A stretch of DNA of 64,000 bases, from NCBI RefSeq assembly GCF_016679925.1, contig NZ_JAEQBW010000001.1, positions 806,001 through 870,000 of the forward strand. The letters are read 5' to 3'. The position numbers and the translations under genes were made by a program. The notes under the pieces are model-generated. The model saw only the letters and a program-made list of their open reading frames with translations. It was not told the origin of the DNA and made no database searches. This document shows positions 1 to 8,457 of this stretch, piece after piece. The DNA comes from Marivirga aurantiaca. Its GTDB lineage: Bacteria; Bacteroidota; Bacteroidia; Cytophagales; Cyclobacteriaceae. Every line of letters begins with the position of its first letter. Within the stretch, counting starts at the first letter, position 1.

Positions 1-1157
1 ACATATAACGGATCAAGAAGATAGTCAATTTTAAGCTTGCCTAACTGTTCCGGCTTCATATCTAACCTTATGATTAAATCATTGTCGTGATTTACCTCTA
101 TTTCTGAAATTCGTACCAGGCTTATGCCTGTCTGGTCCAACAAGGCACGGCCGGGTTGCATCATGAACTGAAGTCCCCTGGATCTGATCGCCTGAAACAT
201 TAGTTCATGTATGGAAAAGGGTTGCATGAGCAGCTTCTCAAGAAAAAATTCTTTGGGGAATTTATAGAAATAAGGAAATATGTGTTCATCTTTCAATGAT
301 GACTCTGGATTATATTGAGTATTTTTTTCCTCAAAATCAAGTCCGGAATAAGTGAGAGAAGAAGTGTTTTTAAGGGCTTTATTAAATTCTCCCCACTCTT
401 TCGGATCTTTCAAATAATTGATGGGAATTGAGCCTCCAATATCTATGTAATCTGTTTTTATTCCTTTCCTGGCCAGGATATCCACTAATACAAGAGTCTG
501 CCTTAAGGCTTCCGCTTTTCTTAATACACAATATTTTTCTATATGAAAATGAAAGCCTTCAAAAACCAAATGACTCCATTTACTAGCTATTTGATCAGTA
601 AGTAATTCAATGGCCTCACCGGGGGGCAGTCCTGATTCTGTTGCTATAGGCGAACCTTCAAAGATAAACCCTCCCAGGCGGAAACCAACATGGGCTTTTT
701 TATTCAATTTGATACATATCGACTGAAGTAGGTCTCCATCTTCTCTATGATCTAAAATTACTCTTATGTTATTTCTTGCTGCATAATGGAGTAATTCTCT
801 GGATTTGTATTTACCGGAGACCACTATTTGATCAGCATCCATATTTTCATTCAGGCATTCCTGAATTTCATCTATAGAGGAGGCAGCTGTTCCAATACCG
901 TGCCTGGCTGCCAATTGAATAAATTTTATACAATTGTATGAACTTTTAGGAAAGAGGATTCTATTCCTGAGTTTGTATTTATTGAAAATTTTAGTGAAAG
1001 CGGAATGGTTCTTTAAAAAAGTATTGGAATGGTGCACATTTAAAGGAGAACCATAGCTGTCCATCAATTCCTTTATTTCTTTTTTATTATTCAGAAAAAT
1101 ACTAATCCACTGATCAATGATCGGCCTTAACACTGGATTGTTTTCTTTTAGAGACAT
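1..1157 (-). CDS. PLP fold-III decarboxylase (LysA/ornithine decarboxylase-like), 3' truncated
   Basis: Open reading frame of 385 codons running off the left edge, read from the ATG at 1157. It looks like the alanine-racemase-fold decarboxylases (diaminopimelate or ornithine/arginine type). Residues LFPKSSYN carry K71, in the position of the PLP lysine, although the usual YAxKAN context is not kept. FEGFHFHIEKY, DYIDIGGS (the phosphate-binding glycine loop) and QPGRALLDQTG follow in the expected order. The catalytic cysteine region of the second subunit-facing domain is outside the window, so the substrate cannot be settled. The deviating lysine context argues against a standard LysA; a biosynthetic or siderophore-type decarboxylase is possible. 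Family call is firm, substrate is not. Confidence 0.75.
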   Translation of the reverse strand, partial: MSLKENNPVLRPIIDQWISIFLNNKKEIKELMDSYGSPLNVHHSNTFLKNHSAFTKIFNKYKLRNRILFPKSSYNCIKFIQLAARHGIGTAASSIDEIQECLNENMDADQIVVSGKYKSRELLHYAARNNIRVILDHREDGDLLQSICIKLNKKAHVGFRLGGFIFEGSPIATESGLPPGEAIELLTDQIASKWSHLVFEGFHFHIEKYCVLRKAEALRQTLVLVDILARKGIKTDYIDIGGSIPINYLKDPKEWGEFNKALKNTSSLTYSGLDFEEKNTQYNPESSLKDEHIFPYFYKFPKEFFLEKLLMQPFSIHELMFQAIRSRGLQFMMQPGRALLDQTGISLVRISEIEVNHDNDLIIRLDMKPEQLGKLKIDYLLDPLY

Positions 1158-1336
1158 ATTAATAGGTTCTGTTTTAGTTTTGTTTTTACAGCCTTAAGGT
1201 TCAAGAAATGTCCGATGATTTAAATAAGGCAGTTGTATTTAGTAAAGCAATTTCAAATTGAGGACGTGTATGGAAATATATTTCCTCATAAGAAATCCTT
1301 TGATTCCTTTTCTGAAATGTATCAACTAATTACCTA

Positions 1337-1344
1337 CAAAGGTA
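1337..1344 (-). promoter_or_regulatory. Bacteroidota -7 box (TACCTTTG)
   Basis: On the minus strand 1344-1337 reads TACCTTTG, an exact match to the TAnnTTTG -7 element of the Bacteroidota primary sigma factor. It lies about 180 bases upstream of the decarboxylase start and just past the end of the kinase gene. No convincing TTG -33 element is present at the right distance, so this is a candidate only. The rest of 1158-1446 shows nothing recognisable. Confidence 0.35.
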
Positions 1345-1446
1345 ATAATTGACGGAGTTGGAATCTTACATAGTTATTTTGAAAGCTTATATGATTTTGT
1401 AGTCGCTTTGAAATGAATAATTGATAAAAGTGGAATATTTTCCTAG

Positions 1447-3639
1447 TCAGAAGGATCTGTTAACGGGTGTTTTGGGAAAAATGATAGTGAATTTAGAGCC
1501 AACTTCAGGTCTTCCCTCTGCAAAAATGCTTCCTCTATGGTTGTGGAGGATTTTTTTACAAATGGCCAATCCTATTCCTGTTCCGCTATATTTTTTTCTA
1601 TCATGCAAGCGTTGGAAAAGAATGAAAATGACATCTGCGTATTGCTGTTCAAACCCAATTCCATTGTCTTCAAATGTTATTTTCACCAATTCAGTTTCAT
1701 TATAGTGGGGGAATTTCAATAATTCATCAAATGTTAATTTTTCGTTGCTTATTTTAATAACAGGCCTAATGTTGTGTTTAGAATATTTCAAGGCATTGCT
1801 TATCAGGTTTACAAATAATTGTTGAAACTGAAAAGATATAATGGTTACAGAAGGTAATTCATCATAATTGATAATAGCCTGCTTTTCCTGAATATCACTA
1901 TTAAGCTCGTGAAGTGCACTTTTTAATATTTTATTTAAATTACTGAATTCAAAATTATCGCTATCCTTGGATGCCCTTGAAAAGCTTAAGAGATCAATCA
2001 CCAATTTTTGCATTCTGTTGGCGGCTATTCTAATTCTGGAGAGATAGTCAACTATCAGGGGTGATGCATTTAAATCATCCGAATCCCTTATTCTTGAAAT
2101 AAAGGTATGGATTTTCCTCAACGGTTCTTGCAGATCATGACTGGCTATATGGTTAAACGATTCTAACTCTTCATTACTTTTGGATAGTTCTTCATTTTTT
2201 TCTTCTAACCGTTTAGTGATCAAAACTTCTTCCGTAATATCTTTAAAGGCTACGATTAATATTTTACTATTGTCTTCATTAAATATTTTTTTGTTTACTG
2301 AGAGGTATTTTACATTTCCATTATTATCAATAATTCTGATACGATTGATGTGAAAATTGTTCATAACATTTTCTAGGCCCATTTTCTCAATAAAATCAGC
2401 ACGATCATCAATATGGATAAACTCTACAAATTTTGATTCAGAAGGTGGAAAGTTTTCTGGTTTAAAGCCCAGCATTTTATAGAGGTTATCAGAAAATTTA
2501 AATTCTTTTTTTTCAAAGTCGTAAGAGTAACTTCCCACCATAGCAATGGACTCTGCATACTTGAAAATGTTATTTCGCATTTTAAGATCTGAGTTTAACC
2601 TATTCAATTTTTTATTGGTTTCGATTTCATATGTAAGATCTTTATTGGCTCCAACAACCAATTTGTTGCCGTTATTATCATTTAATAATCGGGCCACAAA
2701 CCTAAGGCATTTTTCCTTTCCGTCAGGAGTAATAATGGTTAAATCAATAGCAGGGGTATGGCCTTCTGATTTTAATTTTTTTAGAGCTGAAAGAAAATTG
2801 GGACGATCGTTGACAGATATTATATCCAGGTATTTCTTTAAACTTGGCTTAAAACTATATGGCTCAAAACCTAAAAGCCTGAATAAGTTAGTGGAAAAGG
2901 TAATTTTATTGCTTCCGGGCCGATAATGCCAATGGCCTGAACGCGAGATTTGTTCGGCCTGTTCATAAATCATTTGGTTAACCTTCAAAGTGTAAAGAGT
3001 CTTCCTTGCTTTTTTAAGATAATAATAGAGCGCTATAAAACCTATTACGAATATAAAAAGTGAAAATAAAACAGTTGTTAGAAGCAGGAGGGGGTTAATT
3101 CTATATTTTTTATCCCTCAGACTTTCCTTCTCATTTAATGCAAGAGTTTCTTCAATGATAATTTCTTCAATTAAATCTTCCACATCTTCAACCAGTTTGG
3201 CAGAACTAGTGAGGGCACTTTTGTAGATCCCTTGATTTCTTTTGCTATCTAAATATATATGCTGATCAAGGAAGTTAATACGCTGATTGATAACCTTCTG
3301 TATAGTGTCAATCTTTGCTTGAACTATATAATCATCTGTTGTAAGAAGCTTTATTTTTTCAATTTGTGGTTGGATATTTAATTTTTGCTCAAAGTAATCT
3401 TCAATTATTTCTTTTTCATTGGTGACAATAATCGCCTTATAGGAGGCTTCTGTCTTAATAATGGCATTCAATAATTTTTGCAGAAGTGTCTGAATTTCGT
3501 GGGACTTGATAATACGTTTCTGACTCTCAGAATAGGACCTGAACTGTCTGTAGTTTTCGCTGGAAATACCCAATAAGAGAAATATGGCAATAGTGAGTGA
3601 TACTTTTAACAGGTTCTCTGGAAATCTTAATTGAGTCAT
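1447..3639 (-). CDS. Hybrid-less sensor histidine kinase, CHASE3-PAS-PAS-HisKA-HATPase
   Basis: A 730-residue membrane sensor kinase. Membrane segment 1 is near residues 11-25 and segment 2 near 181-208, enclosing a helical periplasmic domain of CHASE3 type (about 40-175). Two PAS folds follow (about 225-345 and 355-470), then the dimerisation helix with H501 in SHDLQEPLRKI, the N box (NLISNALKYS), and the G boxes DNGIGF and GTGIGLAI. It has no receiver of its own; the separate receiver gene upstream on the same strand is the likely partner. The 154-base gap to that gene leaves room for an internal promoter. The signal is not deducible; PAS domains here show no obvious haem or flavin residues. 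Confidence 0.9.
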   Translation of the reverse strand: MTQLRFPENLLKVSLTIAIFLLLGISSENYRQFRSYSESQKRIIKSHEIQTLLQKLLNAIIKTEASYKAIIVTNEKEIIEDYFEQKLNIQPQIEKIKLLTTDDYIVQAKIDTIQKVINQRINFLDQHIYLDSKRNQGIYKSALTSSAKLVEDVEDLIEEIIIEETLALNEKESLRDKKYRINPLLLLTTVLFSLFIFVIGFIALYYYLKKARKTLYTLKVNQMIYEQAEQISRSGHWHYRPGSNKITFSTNLFRLLGFEPYSFKPSLKKYLDIISVNDRPNFLSALKKLKSEGHTPAIDLTIITPDGKEKCLRFVARLLNDNNGNKLVVGANKDLTYEIETNKKLNRLNSDLKMRNNIFKYAESIAMVGSYSYDFEKKEFKFSDNLYKMLGFKPENFPPSESKFVEFIHIDDRADFIEKMGLENVMNNFHINRIRIIDNNGNVKYLSVNKKIFNEDNSKILIVAFKDITEEVLITKRLEEKNEELSKSNEELESFNHIASHDLQEPLRKIHTFISRIRDSDDLNASPLIVDYLSRIRIAANRMQKLVIDLLSFSRASKDSDNFEFSNLNKILKSALHELNSDIQEKQAIINYDELPSVTIISFQFQQLFVNLISNALKYSKHNIRPVIKISNEKLTFDELLKFPHYNETELVKITFEDNGIGFEQQYADVIFILFQRLHDRKKYSGTGIGLAICKKILHNHRGSIFAEGRPEVGSKFTIIFPKTPVNRSF

Positions 3640-3793
3640 ATGAATTTATTTATTAATATGCCGTTTGGGAAAAGCCTCATACTATCTTTTCTACAGATTG
3701 GAAGATGATACCTGGATGTGTGGTTTCTCTCCAAATGTCCAAAAAGGCTAACAAAACGCACTTTCCTAAACGACATAGCAATATACCATACTC

Positions 3794-4240
3794 TTACACA
3801 CTCAATAAAAAGCTCTCTTTATTAAAACTGGTATTTAAATATTGCCAATTGGTACAGATTACTTTTTTCAAAACATCTTTAAGGTCATTAAAGTCGTTAG
3901 GTTTATTAATGTAAATATTGGCACCCCTTACAAAAGATTCTTCAATGTCTTTTTCTGAGGAGGATGTAGAATATACCGCAACAGAAATTGATTGAAGTTT
4001 AGGGTGTGCCCGTATCTCTGTGAGATAATCAAGACCATTTTTGCCAGGCATATTTAGATCTAAAAATATGACATCAGGCAAGGGCGATTCAGACAATAGC
4101 AAGTAGTCCATTAATTCTTTTCCATTTTCTACCATTTTAAGGGAGGTTCTTAAGGGCAAAGCATCAATGGCATCTTCAAAAAATAAGCGATCATCCTCAT
4201 CATCGTCAGCTAGTAAGATTTTAATAGGGTGGTTGTTCAT
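3794..4240 (-). CDS. Single-domain response regulator (Rcp1-like receiver)
   Basis: A 148-residue protein that is a receiver domain and nothing else. The acidic pocket is D12-D14 (ADDDEDD), the phospho-acceptor is D61 in FLDLNMP, T92 is the switch threonine/serine position in YSTSS, and K113 is in INKPNDF. The receiver sequence resembles the Rcp1-type regulators that pair with phytochrome-like or PAS kinases and act through protein contacts rather than DNA binding. It lies 28 bases downstream of the AraC-type gene and upstream of the kinase gene, so it probably takes phosphate from that kinase. What it controls is unknown. Confidence 0.9.
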   Translation of the reverse strand: MNNHPIKILLADDDEDDRLFFEDAIDALPLRTSLKMVENGKELMDYLLLSESPLPDVIFLDLNMPGKNGLDYLTEIRAHPKLQSISVAVYSTSSSEKDIEESFVRGANIYINKPNDFNDLKDVLKKVICTNWQYLNTSFNKESFLLSV

Positions 4241-4268
4241 AAAAAAGTTGTTAGTTTAGTTAGAAAAA

Positions 4269-4835
4269 TTAGTTGTTATCTTTTTGCTTTAATTGCTTTC
4301 TTTTTTCAAGTACTCGTTGAAAAGCTGAGGGGGTTAGCCCTATCTTTTTTTTGAATTGATTAGAAAGGTGTGCTACGCTGCTATAATTTAATTTATAGGC
4401 AATTTCTGTCAAGGAAAGATCCTCCTTGGTCAACAGCACTTTTGCCATTTCTATTTTCTGTAGAATAATAAAATTTTCTATGGTAGATAAGGTTTCCTCT
4501 GTGAAAACATTAGAAAGATACCCATAACTTAGGTTAAGTTTCTCAGATAAATGAATTGAGGTTTTATTGACCAAATCTCCTTCATCCAAATAAATCATTT
4601 CAACGATGGCATTTTTGATTTTTTGCACCAACAACTTCTTTTTGTCTTCCACTAAGTTAATACCGTAGTAGTCCAATTCGCTTTTAAGTTTTTCTATTCG
4701 ATCCTGAGACAGGTCTTCAAATACTTTTACTTCCGAAACTCCTGTATATTCATAGTCTATCCCAAGTTTATCAAGTTTTTCCTGAATAATCTTTTTACAA
4801 GTGTAATGTATATCATATTTAAATATAAGGTCCAT
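4269..4835 (-). CDS. Small AraC-type transcription regulator
   Basis: A 188-residue protein with a C-terminal AraC helix-turn-helix pair (about residues 85-180; LSLTEIAYKLNYSSVAHLSNQFKK and GLTPSAFQ contain the second helix-turn-helix). The N-terminal 75 residues look like a small alpha/beta domain of the ferredoxin or HMA kind and carry no cupin sugar-binding domain. Such short AraC proteins are common in Bacteroidota beside stress genes, which fits the lmo0937-like peptide and YihY genes divergent from it. It is the first gene of an apparent operon with the receiver and the kinase. A perfect inverted repeat 42 bases upstream may be its operator. Confidence 0.85.
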   Translation of the reverse strand: MDLIFKYDIHYTCKKIIQEKLDKLGIDYEYTGVSEVKVFEDLSQDRIEKLKSELDYYGINLVEDKKKLLVQKIKNAIVEMIYLDEGDLVNKTSIHLSEKLNLSYGYLSNVFTEETLSTIENFIILQKIEMAKVLLTKEDLSLTEIAYKLNYSSVAHLSNQFKKKIGLTPSAFQRVLEKRKQLKQKDNN

Positions 4836-4876
4836 TTCAAATATTCAAGTTTAGGCTTTATCTTTTAAGGTATATG

Positions 4877-4896
4877 TTATTCAACCGTTTGAATAA
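4877..4896. promoter_or_regulatory. Inverted repeat, possible operator of the AraC-type gene
   Basis: TTATTCAA-ccgt-TTGAATAA, two perfect 8-base arms with a 4-base spacer, placed 42-61 bases upstream of the regulator's start codon. There is no U-rich tail, so a terminator is unlikely. Operator function is inference from position and symmetry. Confidence 0.4.
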
Positions 4897-5434
4897 AAAT
4901 TAAAAATTTATCATTTTATTTGTAGTGAAATGGATAATTTTCACATTTATATTTGATTTTGTTTAACATTTTAATGATAATTTTATCTAAAGAAATCTAT
5001 AGTTAGTCGAAAATATATTCTAAAGTAGGTAAATATAACTTAATAATACAGGTTATATACAAAAAAAATATGGATATACAAAAACAGTGTAATTCCTAAT
5101 CCGCTAAAGTATTTAATAGTTCAACAAAATATTTTTTTATCAGCCTCTAACGTTCATGGTGCAATTTTAGTTTCTAATTCGGGGGATGGGAACTTGTGTT
5201 TCCATTAGTCCATAGTTGTTGGAGTAGCGCTAGAATAACAAATCTTGTAAAATTATAATTCACAGGGAGTGATTGAGAAATAGAATAGGTAAGTTATATA
5301 AAATATGCAAAAAAACATGTAACTACATTTTAGTAGATGTTAGATAATTTTAAGGGATTTTTGGTATTTATTTATTGAATATTTTACTGAATGTGGGTAA
5401 AAGTCCTATTACTTGTTTCACTTAATTAAGTTTC
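4897..5434. other. Non-coding AT-rich divergent intergenic region
   Basis: About 540 bases between the AraC-type gene and the small membrane peptide on the other strand. It is very AT-rich and contains only ORFs shorter than 15 codons. I see no RNA gene, no exact TAnnTTTG box, and no long repeat. It must hold the promoters of both divergent units. Confidence 0.5.
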
Positions 5435-5590
5435 ATGTCAAGAATATTATATCCATTAGCCCTGATACTATTAATTTTTTGGGCCATTGGTCTATTTATA
5501 TATAGTTTGGGAGTAATCATCCATTTATTGTTAGTTTTAGCAGTCATTTTCATCATTATTAAAGTTATGAGAAGAAACAGGCATAGCTGA
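5435..5590 (+). CDS. 51-aa lmo0937-family membrane peptide
   Basis: ATG at 5435 opens a 51-residue protein: a short MSR start, two hydrophobic stretches (about residues 4-24 and 27-43) and a basic tail KVMRRNRHS. The pattern LILLIFWAIGLFIYSLG followed by a second helix is that of the lmo0937 family of small membrane proteins, often found in Bacteroidota beside general-stress genes. No function is established for the family. Its position upstream of YihY and the release-factor-like gene on the same strand supports a stress role. Short genes like this are easily missed by length-filtered annotation. Confidence 0.75.
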   Translation: MSRILYPLALILLIFWAIGLFIYSLGVIIHLLLVLAVIFIIIKVMRRNRHS

Positions 5591-5800
5591 CAGATGATTT
5601 AGCACAAGAAATAGTAGGCCCACTGTATCTGCATTTATGTTCATTGCGTAGAGGTATATTATTTTAGTTTCTATAGTAGATGTTGAAGAATTTGTAAGCA
5701 ATTGTAAAACTAGTAGAGCAAGGAGTTAATTGTTTAACTTTTACAATGATATGAACAGCATTTGTTTGATCTATAGAATAAATAATAAAAGCGCTAAATA

Positions 5801-6694
5801 ATGAAATTTAAAAAAGTTAAAGATTTCGGTATAATTTTTAAAAAAGCAGCAGCAAGTTGGTGGCAACGTGATCCTTTCAGACAAGGCGCAGTTATTGCCT
5901 ATTATACCATTTTTGCCTTACCCGGTTTACTGGTTGTAGCCATCTCAATTGCTGGTTATTTTTTTGGCAACGAGGTGGTAAGTGGTGAATTGCACCAGCA
6001 GATAAGTAATACCATAGACACTAATACTGCAGACTCAGTACAAAGATTGTTGGAACGTTCGATGGAAACAGAAGACTCCAGTTGGGCTACTATTCTTGGT
6101 TTTGCGACTATACTGATTGGCGCTACTACTGTATTTGCACAATTTCAGAAATCACTGAATGAAATTTGGGAAGTAGAACCTGAAGCACAAAAAGCGGGAA
6201 TCTGGCCTTTGATAAAAACACGTTTATTTTCTTTTGGCCTTATCATTACCATTGGTTTTTTATTACTTATTTCCTTAATACTCTCTTCTTTTTTATCTGC
6301 CTTTGGATCATGGATTCGGGAAAACTGGAGTGATCATCTTTTGACAGTTATAGAGCTTGCCCATTTTGCTTTCTCCTTAGGTATAATAACCCTATTGTTC
6401 GCGTTGATGATGAAAGCATTACCGGATGCTAAGATAAGATGGCGTACAGTATGGATTGGAGCATTTATGACGGCTTTATTATTTGTTGTGGGTGAATTTG
6501 CATTAGGTCTCTACTTTGGAAATACTGACCCAGGGTCTGGCTATGGGCCTGCAGGATCGGTGATTTTATTATTATTGTGGACTTCCTATTCTTCTATGAT
6601 TGTCTTTTTAGGTGCGGAATTTACCAAAGCCTATTCAGACCATCATTACGGCAAATCAGTGCCTGATGAACATGCCAAAGAGAAATCAAAATAG
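5801..6694 (+). CDS. YihY/BrkB-family inner membrane protein
   Basis: A 297-residue polytopic protein with the family pattern throughout: WWQRDPFRQGAVIAYYTIFALPGLL near the start, the central FQKSLNEIWEV, and PDAKIRWRTVWIGAFMTALLF, then LGLYFG and a last helix containing LLLLWTSYSSMIVFLGAEFTK. About six membrane helices are predicted from the hydrophobic runs. The family is sometimes called ribonuclease BN through an old misassignment; it has no nuclease motif and its true role is unresolved (transport or envelope stress). Length is normal for the family. Confidence 0.9.
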   Translation: MKFKKVKDFGIIFKKAAASWWQRDPFRQGAVIAYYTIFALPGLLVVAISIAGYFFGNEVVSGELHQQISNTIDTNTADSVQRLLERSMETEDSSWATILGFATILIGATTVFAQFQKSLNEIWEVEPEAQKAGIWPLIKTRLFSFGLIITIGFLLLISLILSSFLSAFGSWIRENWSDHLLTVIELAHFAFSLGIITLLFALMMKALPDAKIRWRTVWIGAFMTALLFVVGEFALGLYFGNTDPGSGYGPAGSVILLLLWTSYSSMIVFLGAEFTKAYSDHHYGKSVPDEHAKEKSK

Positions 6695-6881
6695 CTGCCA
6701 ATTGAGCTGATGAAACCCGGCAAGCTTACAATCAATTTGATTAGTTCTTCTTTATCTTTTATCCTGTAAACCAAGGAATATTTATTTCATCAAAGCTAAA
6801 ACTACTCCTGCGGATAAGGTAACCTTTGATTCATTTTTGAGGTATAAAATACTTAGGTACATAACTAAAATCAAACCCCTT

Positions 6882-8051
6882 ATGGAAATTTTAAGAAAAG
6901 AAATGTTGGAGGATTTGAAGGCTGAACATACAGCCCCCTGTATTTCACTTTATCTTCCTACTCATAAAACCTCACCCGGAAGGCTTAAGGATCCTATTAA
7001 TTACAAAAACCTTTTAAAGCAACTTGAACAATCTCTTAGACAAAAATATTCTGTTGATGAAACAAAGTCTTTTCTGAAACCATTTGAAGAATTAGCTGAT
7101 AATGAGGATTTCTGGATACATACCACTGAAGGACTTGCAGTATTCAGCTCCCCTGATTTCTTTAAAACCATTGTATTACAAATGCCGATAAAGGAACAAT
7201 TAATAGTTTCGGATAGTTTTTTTACGAAGCCATTGCGCAATTATTTGCAGACGAAAGACAGATTTCAGGTGCTGGCCATTAACCTGTTTGAGATCAGGCT
7301 ATTTGAGGGAAATCGCCACTCCTTATCCGAAGTAGCACTTCACCCGAGTGTCGCTAAAGATATGGAAGAAGCACTGCTTGATGATGAATTGGAAGATAGA
7401 AACAAGCGGTTGACTGTTGCCAGCTATGGAGGTGTAGGCATAGGTAGCGTTGCCATGCGGCATGGTCACGGACATAAAAAAGATAAGTCCGAAAAATACA
7501 TAGAAAGATTCTTTCGTGTAGTATCAGAGGATATTGAGCTGTATCACTCAAAACCCACAGGCTTACCTTTACTTCTGGCAGCTTTACCGGAGCATCATCA
7601 TCTTTTTAGAGAAGTGAATAAAAACCCTTTGCTAATGAAAGAGAAAATTGAAATTGATCCTTTTGGCGTTCCGGTAGAAAAATTATCAGAAATGGCATGG
7701 AAAGTGATTGAGCCAAATTATCTTTCAACAATAGAAAACTTAATGGCTGAGTTTGAAGAAGCCAATGGAAAGGGAGCGGGGAGTATCAATCTGGAAGAAA
7801 TAGGAAAAGCAATGGCATTGGGCCAGATCCATAAATTATTGGTAGCCAATGATACCACTATTGGTGGAAAAGTGGAAGATAAAACTACCGGGACTTTAAA
7901 AACCGGAGACATAGAAGACCCTGAAGTGGGAGACCTGACAGATGAGATTGCTGAGATAGTAATGGACAAGGGGGGAGAGGTTATTGTAATTCCTAAAGAG
8001 AAGATGCCTAATCAAGCAGGTTTAGCTGCTATTTATAGATACAAATTATAG
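6882..8051 (+). CDS. baeRF-type release-factor-like protein
   Basis: The start is set at the ATG at 6882 (MEILRKEMLEDL); an upstream TTG at 6837 in the same frame is less likely. The 389-residue protein has the architecture of bacterial relatives of archaeal/eukaryotic eRF1: an N-terminal domain with CISLYLPTH, a middle domain with a His-rich HGHGHKKDKSEKYIERFFR stretch, and a C-terminal L7Ae/eRF1-domain-3-like part ending GLAAIYRYKL. These families are predicted to act on stalled ribosomes or as hibernation factors, but function is not proven. It follows YihY after about 190 bases and is closed by a strong terminator. Confidence 0.75.
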   Translation: MEILRKEMLEDLKAEHTAPCISLYLPTHKTSPGRLKDPINYKNLLKQLEQSLRQKYSVDETKSFLKPFEELADNEDFWIHTTEGLAVFSSPDFFKTIVLQMPIKEQLIVSDSFFTKPLRNYLQTKDRFQVLAINLFEIRLFEGNRHSLSEVALHPSVAKDMEEALLDDELEDRNKRLTVASYGGVGIGSVAMRHGHGHKKDKSEKYIERFFRVVSEDIELYHSKPTGLPLLLAALPEHHHLFREVNKNPLLMKEKIEIDPFGVPVEKLSEMAWKVIEPNYLSTIENLMAEFEEANGKGAGSINLEEIGKAMALGQIHKLLVANDTTIGGKVEDKTTGTLKTGDIEDPEVGDLTDEIAEIVMDKGGEVIVIPKEKMPNQAGLAAIYRYKL

Positions 8052-8079
8052 AGCAACAAGGATATATCCTTCATATTAC

Positions 8080-8107
8080 AACCGCAGAGAATCTGCGGTT
8101 TTTTATA
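8080..8107 (+). terminator. Rho-independent terminator of the baeRF gene
   Basis: AACCGCAG-agaat-CTGCGGTT followed by a run of T. Eight-base stem, five-base loop, 28 bases after the stop codon. Confidence 0.9.
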
Positions 8108-8185
8108 AAAAGTTAATGTTGGCATCGAAGGCATGACATGTACTCTCTCATGCATCACAGTTCCATCGTAACCTACAATGCCTCC

Positions 8186-8208
8186 ATGTCCTGTGACTCA
8201 CAGGACAT
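8186..8208. repeat. Perfect 10-bp palindromic hairpin
   Basis: ATGTCCTGTG-act-CACAGGACAT. The arms are perfect, the loop is three bases, and there is no T-run after either arm, so it looks like a dispersed extragenic palindrome rather than a terminator. Confidence 0.6.
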
Positions 8209-8241
8209 TTGCAAAACCTCGGTTGGTGCGAGTGCAATGTC

Positions 8242-8420
8242 ATTAAATTTAAGACAACCTTCCTTCTCTCTTTGGAGAAGGATCAATACTATTAAGTTAA
8301 GACAATCTTCCTTCTCTCTTTGGGGAAGGATGCAAGGAAGGGGTTTTAATTAAAGCTTAACTTAATAGCTTTGGGAGAAGGATAAAAGGTTGAGGTTTTA
8401 GTTGAAAGCTTAACTTAACG
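8242..8420. repeat. Cluster of degenerate intergenic repeats with CCTTCTC/GAGAAGG hairpins
   Basis: Two copies of a unit TTAAGACAA(C/T)CTTCCTTCTCTC start near 8248 and 8295; each holds the hairpin CCTTCTC-TCTTTG-GAGAAGG or a variant. A third, diverged copy (TTTGGGAGAAGGAT, from about 8371) follows. The second and third copies both end in AAAGCTTAACTTAA (8353 and 8405), a period near 53 bases. The short ORFs that run through this stretch are not real genes. Confidence 0.65.
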
Positions 8421-8424
8421 AAAT

Positions 8425-8447
8425 TGGGTGGGAGCGTTTCGCACCCA
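8425..8447 (-). terminator. Possible terminator hairpin downstream of manA
   Basis: TGGGTG...CACCCA with an inner GCG-TTT-CGC stem lies 11 bases past the manA stop. The following sequence on the minus strand is only weakly U-rich, so termination is uncertain. Confidence 0.35.
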
Positions 8448-8457
8448 TACTTAACTC

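Noticed and set aside
1421-2926. Plus-strand ORFs of 61 to 126 codons opposite the histidine kinase
   Set aside because: They are antisense to a kinase with full catalytic motifs, lack any family resemblance and have no start context.
6808-6830. Promoter box (TAACCTTTG) before the baeRF gene
   Set aside because: The spacing inside the element is three bases rather than two, so it does not match TAnnTTTG.
8138-8353. A 71-codon plus-strand ORF
   Set aside because: It is built from the palindromic repeats at 8186-8340 and ends in repeated sequence; not a protein gene.
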